A DNA stretch of 64,000 nt from Nannochloropsis salina CCMP1776. Lineage: Eukaryota > Sar > Eustigmatophyceae > Eustigmatales > Monodopsidaceae. Below, in pieces: positions 33,575-44,004 of the stretch. Within the stretch, counting starts at the first letter, position 1; every line of letters starts with the position of its first letter. Both the position numbers and the translations under genes were made by a program. Where the stretch lies: positions 372,839 to 436,838 of the forward strand of contig SDOX01000128.1 of NCBI GenBank assembly GCA_004565275.1, given 5' to 3'. The notes below the pieces were generated by a model that searched no databases, was not told where the DNA came from, and saw nothing but the letters and a program-made list of their open reading frames with translations.

Positions 33575-34945
33575 TCACGTCTGAGCCGACCAATCGATGG
33601 CGTCGGAACCCACCCACTCCCCCTCTCTTGCCCCTGCCTCCCTGCCCCCCTGGCTCCCTCCCTCCTCATCGTCCTCAAAGTCTGCCGCCAGCGTCGCGAC
33701 ACTGAACGTCACCTTCTTCCTACTCGGCTCCCCTACCTGCTTTGCAACCCCGGTGCCGCTTCCCACCCTCCTCATCTCCACCGCCGTCGGCCCCGTGAAG
33801 AAGCCCTGCGCCCGCCAGGCCCGAATGGTCTCGCTGCTGTAGGGCCCATGTACCAAGCCGTCGGGCCCCTTGTACTCCCACAGGACCTCGCCCCCATCCC
33901 TGCTCATGCCCACCGCCGGCCGCTTTCGCCCCCCCCTCCGCCCTTCGTCCCCTCCTTCCAGGCCTGCCCGCATGGCCTCGTATGCCACGTCATACACCTC
34001 AACCGCCCCCGCCCGCAGAAGCTGGTCCGCTAGCTCCGTCACCTGCTCGAACGCCTCCTTTTCTTCCGGCGTTCGGACATCCACACGCTTCTGCACCATT
34101 GCTTTACCCCCCCGCTTCCCCCCTTCCCCCCCTCCCTCCTTCCCTCCCGAGGGCCCCAGTCGTTTCAGCGCCCGAAGGACGGTCTCTCCGGGTCGCATGA
34201 ACATCAGCAGCCTTTCCTTCAAAGCCCACTGGTCCACGAACTCGGGCGGCTCCTCACCCTCTGCATCCTCATCGTCCCTGTGACGCCGCATGGGAGTTAT
34301 TCAAAAAGGGGTAAATCCATCGAAAGGAGGGGCATAGGGGATGACCGTGCGCCCCCCTTAACCAAGGCGCACACTGGTGTCTCGCATATCGTTCAATCGC
34401 CCCGCCCTTTCCTCCCTCACTCACTTCTTCTTCCGCGCCACGGCGGCCTCGCCAATGCGAGCCTCCAAATCCTCCTCGTTTTCCAAAGAGGCCAACCAGG
34501 CATCTTCGCCCCCTTCCTCCTTTTTCCACACAAAATTGCCCGTTTCGTCGAAAAAGCCTTCCGTCCGCTCATTTTTCAAATTGAAAGGCTCCATTTTGTC
34601 CCCGGCTTCGTTGAACTCCTCCTCCATCCTCTCCTCCTCCCACGCGAACTGTTTGGTCATGCGCCTTACCTTCCGCTCGTCGTCCTCCTCGTCGTCGTCG
34701 CCCTCCACGTCCTGGCCTCCTGTCGCTCCTGCATCGTAATCATCCTCTTCCTCGCCTTTTATTTGTCGTCTCGCTTGCACCATGTCAAATTCGTCCTCAA
34801 ATTCCCTAACATCGCTCCCGTTATTATTTGAACACCTTTCCTTCCCAGGCCTTCCGAGTCTATCTTGCCCGTCCCTGCCCCTATCTCCACCCCGGCCGCG
34901 CCCTGCACCACGACCACGGCCACCTCCACGTCCTCTGCCCGACAT
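33575..34945 (-). CDS. GYF-domain protein, CD2BP2/Lin1-type (U5 snRNP)
   Basis: A 407-residue protein from exons 34945-34425 and 34277-33575, joined in phase (VARKK|DDEDAEGEE). The N-terminus is an Arg-Gly-rich run (GRGRGGGRGRGAGRGRGG) likely to bind RNA. CD2BP2/Lin1 signatures follow: FEDEFDMVQARRQ, EFNEAGDKMEPFNLKNERTE and GFFDETGNFVWKK. The C-terminal GYF domain reads VLWEYKGPDGLVHGPYSSE and WRAQGFFTGPTAVEMRRV. Its hallmark GPY is kept, and the final GYF is replaced by GFF. In human and yeast this protein sits on the U5 snRNP Prp6/Prp8 and binds proline-rich ligands. ATG 34945 is used because the frame upstream opens only with a TTG. Confidence 0.92.
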
Positions 34946-35688
34946 TAATGACTTTTTGCTTGTGAGAGGATGCTGCTGGTCTCGTGTTTTCTTCAAGAAG
35001 CACCACTACTTCCGTATTTCCAAGTCAGTCTTGCCACACTTGTTTTCTCGTCGGAAAAGGGATAAGGAAAACTTGGCCTGTGAACGCGAATAATATGAGG
35101 AGTGGGTGTTTAGGACCACAGATATACCACATCTTTTTTGTTTCTTTTGCAGAACGCATGGTCGCTAACACGTTCTCCTCGACACCTTTCTGGTCACGCC
35201 GCTTTGTCTCGCGTCGAGCGAGAAACACTGCCGAGAGAGAGAAGGGGTTCCTAACCCTACCACGCGGAATGGAGCCATGGGAACGTCTCATAGCCCTGCG
35301 GGACGGCCGCGTGCATGGGTCACTTTGTAAGACCATTGCCAGTTTTTTTTTGTTGGCGTTTAATGGCAGCCACCTGGCTGAGGACATTGCCTGATGGCAA
35401 AGCAGGGAGTGCCCGTGTTCTCCTGAGGGAGCCGTCTTTCGGAAAGCGCAGCTCTGTAAGGAGCAATGTCCAACTTCGTGCCCGACACTCCATCATGTTT
35501 ACATACTTTCTAAAGTCATCTCCTCGGCGCGTTGGAGTTTAAAGTAGTGGCACGGAATTTACTTTTCCGCGCCGTCACTTGCCCTCTGCCTCGCATGCGA
35601 GACGGATTCGCAGTCTTGATTCCTTTCCTCTTCCCACACGCTCAACACACTACCCATCCTTCCCTTTATCAACCTAGCTCTCAGTGAC
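34946..35688. promoter_or_regulatory. Intergenic region between divergent genes
   Basis: 743 bases between the GYF (-) and QCR8 (+) starts. Short open frames in it have no recognisable features. Nothing else is seen. Confidence 0.35.
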
Positions 35689-36582
35689 ATGGCTTTCGCG
35701 CGGACGGTGGCCCGCCAGATGGGTCATGGCTTGGAGCGTGTCGATGTCAGCCTCTCCATGCGGAAGTGGTGGAAACTCGGATACACGCGTCAGAACGGTT
35801 TGGTAAGGAGGAGTGTACTCCGATAGCTTTGTTTTGAATGCGGGGAAGGGCATGTGGAATGACAAGAATTTCGCCTGGGACATGATGAGGCATTGTTCTT
35901 GTGCGAAACTGGTACGCTAGTATTGATGAGGATGCCGATGGCCCCATTCTAGTGACGGTGTGGCAATGCGAGCTTTTTTTGCCGGCAATTCCTCAGGATT
36001 GCTTTCGAGCATGGATTGATCTCTTTCTAGTGACGGAGATGTCAGTGCAGCACCATACGCGCCTGTTGCTCTTAGTAATCTGGTGTCCAATTTGCCTTGA
36101 GATACGTGTCTAACCTTAGTCCATCCCCTCGCCACAACAGATCACAAAATCTCTCTCCCCCTTCGAGCAGCGTATCATCTCGCCCATGTTCGACGATGCC
36201 CCGAACAAGGTACGCCGGTATATGTGTCCTTGGTCGCATCGCGTTCTGATCACTCATAGACGGGCTGAGCTTCCCCTGACCTGTCGGTTGTATTACCGCC
36301 ATGACAGGGTCCTATCTCCCTTTTGACCTTTCGACTTGCAAATAGCCACTGCGATCATCCTCTTCACTATGCCATGTCAAAATGCTCGATGCATGTGCGT
36401 TGCTGACGTTTGCTCTCGGATGGTTCCCTCCTTATCCCCTACTCGGTTCCCATTCCACCCAGGTCCTCAAGTACTTGAAGCGGTGGTCCACCACCATCCT
36501 CCCCGCCTTCGTCATCACGTACTCGACAGTGAAATGGGCCGACTGGGAGTTCGACCAGATCCATCGCGAGCACTGGGACTAG
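35689..36582 (+). CDS. QCR8: Cytochrome bc1 complex subunit 8 (QCR8/UQCRQ-like)
   Basis: A 100-residue subunit of mitochondrial respiratory complex III. It has three exons (35689-35802, 36141-36209, 36463-36582), all in phase 0. The N-terminus (MAFARTVARQMGHGLERVD) is basic and amphipathic. Exon 2 carries the family hallmark SLSPFEQRIISPMF. Exon 3 gives KYLKRWSTTILPAFVITYST followed by VKWADWEFDQIHREHWD, matching the single membrane span and the Trp/Glu-rich tail of QCR8. The protein helps anchor ubiquinol-binding subunits at the inner membrane. Intron 1 (338 bases) and intron 2 (253 bases) are longer than the coding exons, so a search of unspliced frames would miss this gene. Confidence 0.85.
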
Positions 36583-37600
36583 GTTGTGGGGAGGCCTCGG
36601 AGGGAAGATGGGTTCAGCAATCGGCATGGGGCAGCTGTTCGTGTGCGTGGTCAGAGGAGGAAGGGCGATGTTAGCGCAGGTGGCAAGGAAACAAGAGCGG
36701 TGGAGGGCGTTGGTGGGCGTTGGACTCGCCTGTGTCGAAGGCCCCGTTGAGGGGGTGCTGTGCGTCAGGAATTCGTCTCCGGAGTCCCGGGTCGCGGGCC
36801 GGCATCGCGAATCAAAACCATCGGATCGAACGAAGCCAAATGATGGAAAAGAAGGTGCAAAACGGATGGGGATGAGAGGAAAAGGAGCTCGCGTTTTTTT
36901 TAGGAATTTATTTTACGCTCGGCGCACACTTCGGCTCTTCGCCTTCCTCCCACCTCACTTAACTTCTTCTCTGCTCAAATTCACACCTATCACTACCTTT
37001 GGGACTGCAGGCAGTTTATCTTAAAATGAAAAATATTTCCAGAGTTTTAAGAATTCCGATATTCGATACGTCTTTTGCTGTATCATTTTCTAACTGGAAA
37101 ACCAAACTCGAACTCTGCATAATACAATTCCAAATTCAGATCAGACTAACTGGAAAACCAAACTCGAACTCTGCATAATACAATTCCAAATTCAGATCAA
37201 CCTTCTTTCCACATGTCAAAGACTAATACCTTCATAGTCACACGTTTCTTTCCATTGTGGCTTCCGTTCTTATATCCCTCCTTCCCCCCTGCCTCTCCCT
37301 CTTCGCTCTTTTCGTTCCTATTTCGATCCCGTCCATCGTGGTTACTTCTCATCTTTGGAGGTTTCGAGCTCCTGCGCTGTCCGCTCAGCACGGTTCTACG
37401 CTTCATCACGCTAATGGATTGTTTGAAAGATGGTACGAAATATGAGATCTGAGAATTGCAGGACTAAATTAGCCAGCGTATACCGTAAACAGTAGGGATG
37501 GATGACAATATACCCTTACTGCGATAAAATAAGGCGGCGATTGAGCAAAACATCAGCATGTATTATCGAACCTTGCTCCATACCCGTATACGCCTTGCCT
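36583..37600. other. Gap between convergent genes
   Basis: About 1 kb between QCR8 (+) and the LEA-like gene (-). It contains a 56-base tandem duplication (listed separately) in an A+T-rich patch from 37020 to 37205. No gene is seen. Confidence 0.5.
37090..37199. repeat. Tandem duplication, 56-base unit, two copies
   Basis: Bases 37090-37144 recur at 37146-37200 almost without change; the unit begins ctaactggaaaaccaaactc. The near identity implies a recent duplication. It is non-coding and lies between two convergent genes. Confidence 0.93.
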
Positions 37601-39093
37601 TCACTTATTACTTACTGTTTTCTTGGCTTGCTCGCTCTTCCCCTTCATATAATCTTTTGCTTCTTCCACGCCCTCTTCTACACTCTCCTGGGCCCGGTAA
37701 AGACTGTCCGTAGCCGTGCTCTTAGCCTCGGTTGCCTGCCGAATTCAACACAAAGACATCAGTGTGAGAGCGAATTCAAGTTAAAGGAAGCCCTCCCACT
37801 GCCAGCGTTAGTCTCCCATGTCGTCGGGCTTACCCGCTGCTGAAGCTGTTCAGCCAGTTTTTCCTCTTCCTCTGTAGACACTGTTTCCCATCGGATGTAA
37901 GCATTGCCGTAAGAAGTCGAATACAGCAACATAGTAGCCATTTACCCTTATTTCGGTCCTCGCATTTACTCTTCCTTCGTACCCGTGTTATTTCGTCGCA
38001 AATGCCAATCTCGTCACTCACCTTTCATCGCATGTTCAGCAGCCTCCTCCGCACGCTCTTTGTATTCGTATGTCGTGTCGCTGACTTTTTCGTACGCTTC
38101 ATTCGCTTTCTCCTTTGCTTGCTGGATCGTGCGGAGGAGGGCAAATTTACGTCAAGACATTAATGCCCTCCCTTCAAAATGTGGTTCACGAACTCTGCAG
38201 CACAGAAACATGCGGTTAGATCTTGCAATCACGAATTACATACCTCTGTAGTATCTTCAAGTGCTTCTTTGGTTCCTGTCACTTTCTCTTTGGCTGCCTC
38301 TTTGATATCGTGAGCTTTATCCGACACAACACCCAGCTTTTCTTTCACTTTGTCTTTTGCAGCGACAGCCGCGTCGACGATGCCCTCCTTGGCCTCGCTT
38401 GCAAAATGCTTGGTTCCCTGCCACGCAGTCCCCGCTTCATCTTTCACCTCATCGTACAGCTCACCAGCCTTGCTCTTCTGCTCGTGTGCGCTTTCCATTT
38501 TCTCGTGGATCTTTTTCCTCTCTTCATCGTCTGGCCCGGGATATTGGGGCGGAGTTGGCGGCGGGTTGGAAGACGAAGAAGAGGCAAAGTGACGAATCAG
38601 GTCCCGCGCTGCATATGAATGCTTCTGCTCAGTACTCCTGTGAAAAGGACATATCAATTCAACGTAAATACGTCAACCTCTATTGCGAAACGCGACCTGA
38701 GAGTCGCACATAGAGAGAAACAGAGAAGTCTTGTTCCATAGCTTACCACAAAAGGTTGCCCGATTTAATCGGCGTCGTGATGGCTTTGCAATTAAAGGCG
38801 TGTGTGATGGTGTCCTTGCCTCCTCGAGAGTATTCCCGGTTAGAGGTCAGGGAGGACTTGTGACTCATAAAGGCAACAGGAGGAAGCTGGTTAGAAATGG
38901 AGCCTCGTGATGCAGCAAACGATGCACGTGAGAACGTGCCGACATTGCAGGCCCAACTCTTTGCCCCGCCACAAGCATTTACTCCGGGTTTAATAGCGTG
39001 CACCAAAAATGTGGAGCGCTCCATGGTTTTAGGGGACAGAGCAGCAATAGCGACAATAGATGCCACGGTGATGCGCGGATGAAAGCGGAACAT
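37601..39093 (-). CDS. LEA-like helical protein, probably mitochondrial
   Basis: A 340-residue protein in five exons (39093-38747, 38637-38244, 38121-38022, 37880-37834, 37735-37601) whose phases all agree. The mature part resembles group 3 late-embryogenesis-abundant proteins: Lys/Glu/Ala/Thr-rich amphipathic repeats such as KEGIVDAAVAAKDKVKEKLG, AHDIKEAAKEKVTGTKEAL and YEKVSDTTYEYKERAEEAAE. An Arg-rich run ending DLIRHFASSSSSNPPPTPP looks like a mitochondrial presequence cleavage region. The first exon, which starts with MFRFHPRITVASIVAIAAL, is long and less certain; later ATGs (for example MSHKSS) are possible. LEA proteins protect membranes and enzymes during water loss or freezing. Only the composition supports this; there is no catalytic motif. 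Confidence 0.75.
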
Positions 39094-39911
39094 GCGTTCG
39101 CGAACGGTAGTGTTGACTAGTTGTAATAGCTGTGGGAGGTTCAAATTAGCAAGTTGCGCATGACAACAAATGCAAAATGCCTTAGTCGTGGCTTCTAGTA
39201 TAAGAAATGCTTGGTCCCCAAAAAATTGAAATATTATTGTTCACGTTGAGGTTCCGAAGAAAATTCACGGCATGGTGTGACAAGCATTCGGACATTGCCC
39301 CGGAGTTGGTACATAAACAGAACAAAACAAAAGTCAAAAAAAAGCGGGGGAGGGGCGGGGCGAGAAAGCGGCGAGACACGTACGCGTCTGGCGGCGAGCG
39401 CCCAGCACAGCCCTCCAGCGCCTCGAGCCTCCCCCTACCCCTCTGCTGCCACTCGTACTGTCCGTGTTGCAGCTTCCAACTTCTTGGCAAGCATCAAATT
39501 ACAGGAATGTGGAAGACGGTCAACGGAAAACTGCAGTGGGTGGCTTACTCTGTTGTGTTATATCGCTTTCCCACATTAGTCTTGCAGCTCCTTCAACACA
39601 GGCTTGCAAACGGCGTGGATCGTAATCCATTTCCCCTTACGCTCGTCTTTTATGCACGCATTTCGACAGGTTACTGAAGAGAGATTTCCTGCAAGTGTAT
39701 TGGATGCAGTCATCGGGATTTCATCCCGAAGGCGTTTGACAGAGGTGAACTCCAGCCTTGCTGGCTTCAAGCTTCCAGACCCCCTTGTGTCCTCACCCAG
39801 TACATCTCGTCTGCGTAAAACAATCCATTGCCAAGAAAATAGAAGGCGTGACATTTGTTTAGAGGTCATACTTGTGTGTGTCTGGTTTCACTTAGCTCGA
39901 GCCAGACATAC
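39094..39911. promoter_or_regulatory. Intergenic region between divergent genes
   Basis: 818 bases between the LEA-like (-) and RUS (+) starts. Short open frames on both strands have no family features. Nothing else was recognised. Confidence 0.35.
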
Positions 39912-41846
39912 ATGACGAGGACAACCCGTGCGGCTTTTCCGTCCGCCCCTCAACTTCGGGCATCGAGCGCAGGGACCAGCAACAGAAGAAGGCAAATCGC
40001 TGGCGCTGGCACGTTCCTCCATTTTCTCACTACTACTGGTACTTGTCTATATTTTTCTCTCTGTTGGTGGACCGTGTGCGACGCCTTCATAAGAAAAGCA
40101 GGGTGGGTAGCCCCGGTCTCCGCCTTTGGCTCCCAGCCCTCGCCCTCTCCACGCGGTCCACAACGTGTCGTGCATCGTTCACTGTCCTCCGGCACCTTCC
40201 CGTCGACCTTCAATATAATTTCCATGGTGCCTGTTACCACGCGCGCATCGGCTGAACGGCGACAGGCCGCGGGCCTGGGCCTTAAACGAAGAAGCCATGC
40301 AAGCAACGGCGTGAGCAGCAGCAACATAGAGTTGCCTCTCTGCTCTATACGTGGTGGTTCGGGGGGTAAAGAGTCAGGCGAGCATCCATTGTACTCGAGC
40401 GCGGCGGCTGCTGGCCTGGATGCCGACGCCCACTTCTCACACCCCAAAAAACCGGACGCCGCGTCCTCTATAGCTGGGAGCAGCCCGTTGGCCCCTTCGT
40501 TCGTCGAGACCAGGGACGGGGTTCGGAAGCACCGCGTTGGCTGGGACTCGGAGAAACGCCAATTCCAAGCCATCACCCACCCCATGCACGGGGACAGCTT
40601 CCAAGGCCGGGTGGAGCGTTACCTGCGCCAGAGCTTCCTGCCCGACCATGTGACGCCCGACTACTACAACTACACGCGCTGGCGAGTTCTCCAGCGGCTC
40701 ATCTCCGCAACAGTCTCCGTCTTCGGAACGCGGGCCCTTTTACTGGCCCTGGGCCTGAAGACGGAGCGGGTGGGCCTGACGGCGACGTTCAATTGGATCC
40801 AAAAGGATGCCTTTGGCAAGTTTGGGCGCATCATGTGGGCCTCCAAGATGGGCCGCCGCTTCGACTCGGACGCCAAGCGGTGGCGGTTCAGGTCTTCGCT
40901 GCTCTACGCCGCGGGCACAGGCCTGGAGGTGTTGACCTACATATTTCCGGCCGCCTTTTTGCTCCTGGCGACGGTCGCGAACGTCCTCAAGCAAATGTCC
41001 ATGCTGACCAGCTCCGCCACGCGCAATGCCATGTACAAGAGTTTTGCCGGCGACAGTCAGAACTTGGGGGACATCACGGCCAAGGGGGAGGCGCAGATCG
41101 CCGTGGTAGATTTGTTGGGGATTCTTCTTGGAATTTTCCTGAGTAAAATGATTGGGACCGCCCAGGTAGGGATGGCAGTCGCTTACATCGCCCTGTCCTG
41201 CGTGGACGTCTTTGCCATCTACAACGAGATCCGCTCCGTGGTATTCTCGTCCTTGAATTTGGAGAGAGGGGCTATGGTCGTCCAAGGCTTTGCCCGACAG
41301 GGTCCTGAGGGAGTGCCGACCCCCAATCAGGCCTCTCAGAAGGAGCGCATCTTTTGGAACCCGGCGTCGATCGACCTCGGCATCTTCAAGACAGTCAGCC
41401 AAACCGGGTGCTCGTTGGAAGAATTGCACGAGATTCGCGAGGTCTTCTCGGGCCCCGTGGGCCAGGAGAAGCACTTCCTCTGCACCTGGTCCTCCTCTCG
41501 CGGGGCTTCCATCGTCTTGCACACGGCGGCTACTCACCACGACATCCTGCGGGCGCTTTTGACCTGGGCGTATTTTCAAAAAACGTGGGCAGAAGGGAGT
41601 GCCGCGGAGGAGAGGAGGGAGGAGGGAAAGAAAGGAGGGGAGGGAAGACGGAAGCATCGGCGGGCATGGTCGGCAGAAGAAGAGAAGGAGGAGGGGCAGC
41701 TGCAGAAACGAGCACTAATTGCTCTGACAGAAGCGCATCGACAGGCAAAGGAAGATGAGAGCAGCTTTTTGGAAGCCCTTGGGAGAAAAGGATGGGACAT
41801 GCGGCATACAGTCTTTGGGAGGATCAAACAGCGGACAGAGTGGTGA
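39912..41846 (+). CDS. RUS/DUF647 family protein (root UVB-sensitive type), probably organelle-targeted
   Basis: An intron-free 644-residue protein. The N-terminus holds one hydrophobic segment ending in WWTVCDAFIRKAGWV, compatible with a signal peptide with an AF-type cleavage site and so with plastid import; this is an inference. The DUF647 core starts near residue 230 (SFLPDHVTPDYYNYTRWRVL). It includes FGRIMWASKMGRRFDSDAKR, WRFRSSLLYAAGTGLEVL, and the conserved ARQG-type linker; several membrane segments are present (FPAAFLLLATVANVLKQ, VDLLGILLGIFLSKMIG). Plant RUS1/RUS2 act in early seedling UV-B responses and auxin transport; the molecular role is not known. The C-terminal 100 residues are Glu/Arg-rich and charged. 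ATG 39912 is chosen; the frame upstream opens only with TTG. Confidence 0.88.
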   Translation: MTRTTRAAFPSAPQLRASSAGTSNRRRQIAGAGTFLHFLTTTGTCLYFSLCWWTVCDAFIRKAGWVAPVSAFGSQPSPSPRGPQRVVHRSLSSGTFPSTFNIISMVPVTTRASAERRQAAGLGLKRRSHASNGVSSSNIELPLCSIRGGSGGKESGEHPLYSSAAAAGLDADAHFSHPKKPDAASSIAGSSPLAPSFVETRDGVRKHRVGWDSEKRQFQAITHPMHGDSFQGRVERYLRQSFLPDHVTPDYYNYTRWRVLQRLISATVSVFGTRALLLALGLKTERVGLTATFNWIQKDAFGKFGRIMWASKMGRRFDSDAKRWRFRSSLLYAAGTGLEVLTYIFPAAFLLLATVANVLKQMSMLTSSATRNAMYKSFAGDSQNLGDITAKGEAQIAVVDLLGILLGIFLSKMIGTAQVGMAVAYIALSCVDVFAIYNEIRSVVFSSLNLERGAMVVQGFARQGPEGVPTPNQASQKERIFWNPASIDLGIFKTVSQTGCSLEELHEIREVFSGPVGQEKHFLCTWSSSRGASIVLHTAATHHDILRALLTWAYFQKTWAEGSAAEERREEGKKGGEGRRKHRRAWSAEEEKEEGQLQKRALIALTEAHRQAKEDESSFLEALGRKGWDMRHTVFGRIKQRTEW

Positions 41847-42572
41847 AGAGGAGTGGTCAGTCAAGACTCGATGGGTTTGCGGGATGGCGGATCGGTACAC
41901 ATTCATGTGCAGCAGAGGTCATCGCTTGACCGGGAGTCGCGAGCTCAGAGGAAATGGAGTTGACTTGTTTATGAGAAGCCGAGGCAAAGAGACGCGCGGG
42001 GAGTGGATTGCCCAACTGAAATAGTGTAGGCAGAATGGCGTGCACCCGCTTCATTTGCAGGAAGGGGCGGACATCAGCCATGTGTATAAAGCATCATTGA
42101 ATGACGAGGACATAGCATTTATGAAGCAAAATTGGAAAATTCAGTTGCCATGGCTTTAGCCGTGTGTCCGGCCAAAATCCAGGACTAGCAGATGCTTATT
42201 TGATCATATCATGACTGATACTGATTGTCCGTACTCACACACACTTAAAAAGCGTTTGACTTTAAGGCGCACATCCATGTGCCCATGCTCTACTTACAAA
42301 TTTGCAATCCCGCAGCCTGCCCTTTGTTGCATCCTAATCTTCTCTATCTCGCGAACGCCACATCGTGTCAATCCTCCCGCGTTCACATACGTGTATGGTC
42401 CACTGCATAGCGTTTCCAGTGCCTGTGGTCCGTGTACCCTAGCCTCGTTGAGACCTCCCTCTATTGTCCGCCTTCCACCTTTCCGTCTGTCCTACCCTTC
42501 CTCGGCGCTGTCCCACCCAGAAATGTCAACACTATTGACTCGGCTGCTTGGCTTCCACTCTTGAGTTTCTCA
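41847..42572. other. Gap between convergent genes
   Basis: 726 bases between RUS (+) and the unknown gene at 42573 (-). A moderately A+T-rich stretch lies at 42060-42250. No gene, repeat or RNA was recognised. Confidence 0.5.
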
Positions 42573-43487
42573 TTACTGGATCAGTGCCCGAGAGAGGGAA
42601 GGAGAGGCAATCACGTCGTTAATATTGCTAACGACCCACTCCAACTGCCCCTCGTCGCCGAAGTAGTCGCTTTCGAAAGTGAAATAATGCGTCCGCTTCT
42701 TCATTTCCCCCTGTTTCCCTCCCTCAAGACCTTGCTCAAGATCTTGCTCTGGATTATTTCCTACTCTGGGCCACGCTGTGGCCGGCCGGCTCTGGAACCA
42801 GAACGACTCTTCGACCGACAGCTCCACCTCGGCGACCAAGCGCCTGGGCACGTTCCCCTCCATTTCCTGCAGCAAACGCCCCTCCGGTCCTATCACACCC
42901 TCCCATATGTGTGTCAATGCCTCATATCGGCCCATTGTCCCAAACAAGGCGTAAGTGTTTTTGCTCAACAAGCCTTCCTCCACGCGCAAACATCGCAACT
43001 TGGCCCGGACTGACTCCACGTGCAGGCAAGGCTTCAACCCCCACTCGGTGTATGAACGCTTTATGTCCTCCAAAAAACAAGATAAATCAGGGGTACAATA
43101 GTTGGAATTCGTGAAGTCTCCATATTTTCCTGCCTGCTCTCCCGAGCCGGGAACGGCCAAGAAATAGCTGACGATTCTTCTGTATGCTTGCTGAGCACCG
43201 TGCGACATATCTTCTGCCAAGGAGGCAGAAAGCTCATTCGCAATTTCGCTTGTCGTGAGGTCTCTAGGCATGTGCTCATGTTGTGGAATCACTTTGGGTT
43301 GCTTTTCGGACAGCCATCGGATGCGCGACGCAACTTTTCCTTGCACGTCTTCCTCGCCCATGAACCCCCAGGGCAGCAACATTCGATCTTGCGAGGGACC
43401 CAAGACCTCTTTCCAGCGAACATTGTACCCTTTCCACCGTGGAAAAAGTCCCCGTGCCCATTTTGTTGTCCGTTGTGCGAAAGACAT
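42573..43487 (-). CDS. Hypothetical protein, 304 residues
   Basis: A single intact frame from ATG 43487. The N-terminus (MSFAQRTTKWARGLFPRWKG) is basic and lacks acidic residues, so it may be a mitochondrial presequence. The composition is that of a folded, globular protein with many Trp/Tyr (LLPWGFMGEEDVQGKVASRI, YGDFTNSNYCTPDLSCFLED, RYEALTHIWEGVIGPEGRLL). The C-terminus has a Glu/Lys-rich loop then FTFESDYFGDEGQLEWVVSN. I do not recognise the family. A mitochondrial ribosomal or assembly protein would fit the presequence and size, but nothing in the sequence proves it. It is divergent to the IFT38-like gene, 517 bases away. Confidence 0.7.
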   Translation of the reverse strand: MSFAQRTTKWARGLFPRWKGYNVRWKEVLGPSQDRMLLPWGFMGEEDVQGKVASRIRWLSEKQPKVIPQHEHMPRDLTTSEIANELSASLAEDMSHGAQQAYRRIVSYFLAVPGSGEQAGKYGDFTNSNYCTPDLSCFLEDIKRSYTEWGLKPCLHVESVRAKLRCLRVEEGLLSKNTYALFGTMGRYEALTHIWEGVIGPEGRLLQEMEGNVPRRLVAEVELSVEESFWFQSRPATAWPRVGNNPEQDLEQGLEGGKQGEMKKRTHYFTFESDYFGDEGQLEWVVSNINDVIASPSLSRALIQ

Positions 43488-44004
43488 GACCGCTATGTAG
43501 CGTGGTGGGGAGTCGGCATGAGGGTCTTGAACACTAGAACTCTATGTGCCGTCAAATAATGGAGATATTAAATGCATTTGAAATACGTGAGAAATTGCCT
43601 CAAGGAAAAGATGGGACACAGACCAACAAGAGATCTTGGAGTGGGGATTAAGAGATCTTGGAGTGGGGATTCCCCGCATTTCCACGCCGGTAATGCGGTC
43701 GAGTCTGGCGTGGAATGCTGGTGTCAGGGTCCGAGTTGAAGTTCGGGCTGGGGCAAGGAATGGTAGGGGAGGGCTTGGGAGAACAAGAATAATTGGAAGA
43801 ACCAAAGCCGAAATTTTGCCTTTGCTGCCCCTTTTGGCTTTGGGACGTAGCCAGCAATGCATGTTCTACGAAAAACAGTGTTTCAGCTACTACTTTGTTA
43901 TAGTCACGGAAGAGTATGCCTGAGGGATGACTTCGTTGCTCGCCTTATTTCTTTTTTTGATCCGAGGCCGTCATCCCCCCTCTCCACGCAGGACTCTTGG
44001 TGTC
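43488..44004. promoter_or_regulatory. Intergenic region between divergent genes
   Basis: 517 bases between the unknown gene (-) and the IFT38-like gene (+). It holds a 22-base tandem duplication near 43629. A strong acceptor-like site at 43980-43991 (cccctctccacgcag) means an upstream IFT38 exon or 5' untranslated exon may exist. Confidence 0.4.
43629..43672. repeat. Tandem duplication, 22-base unit, two copies
   Basis: The unit agagatcttggagtgggga occurs twice in a row with identical sequence and 22-base spacing. It is non-coding. Confidence 0.85.

Noticed and set aside
40740-41657. 305-codon minus frame opposite the RUS gene
   Set aside because: Antisense shadow of DUF647 coding sequence.
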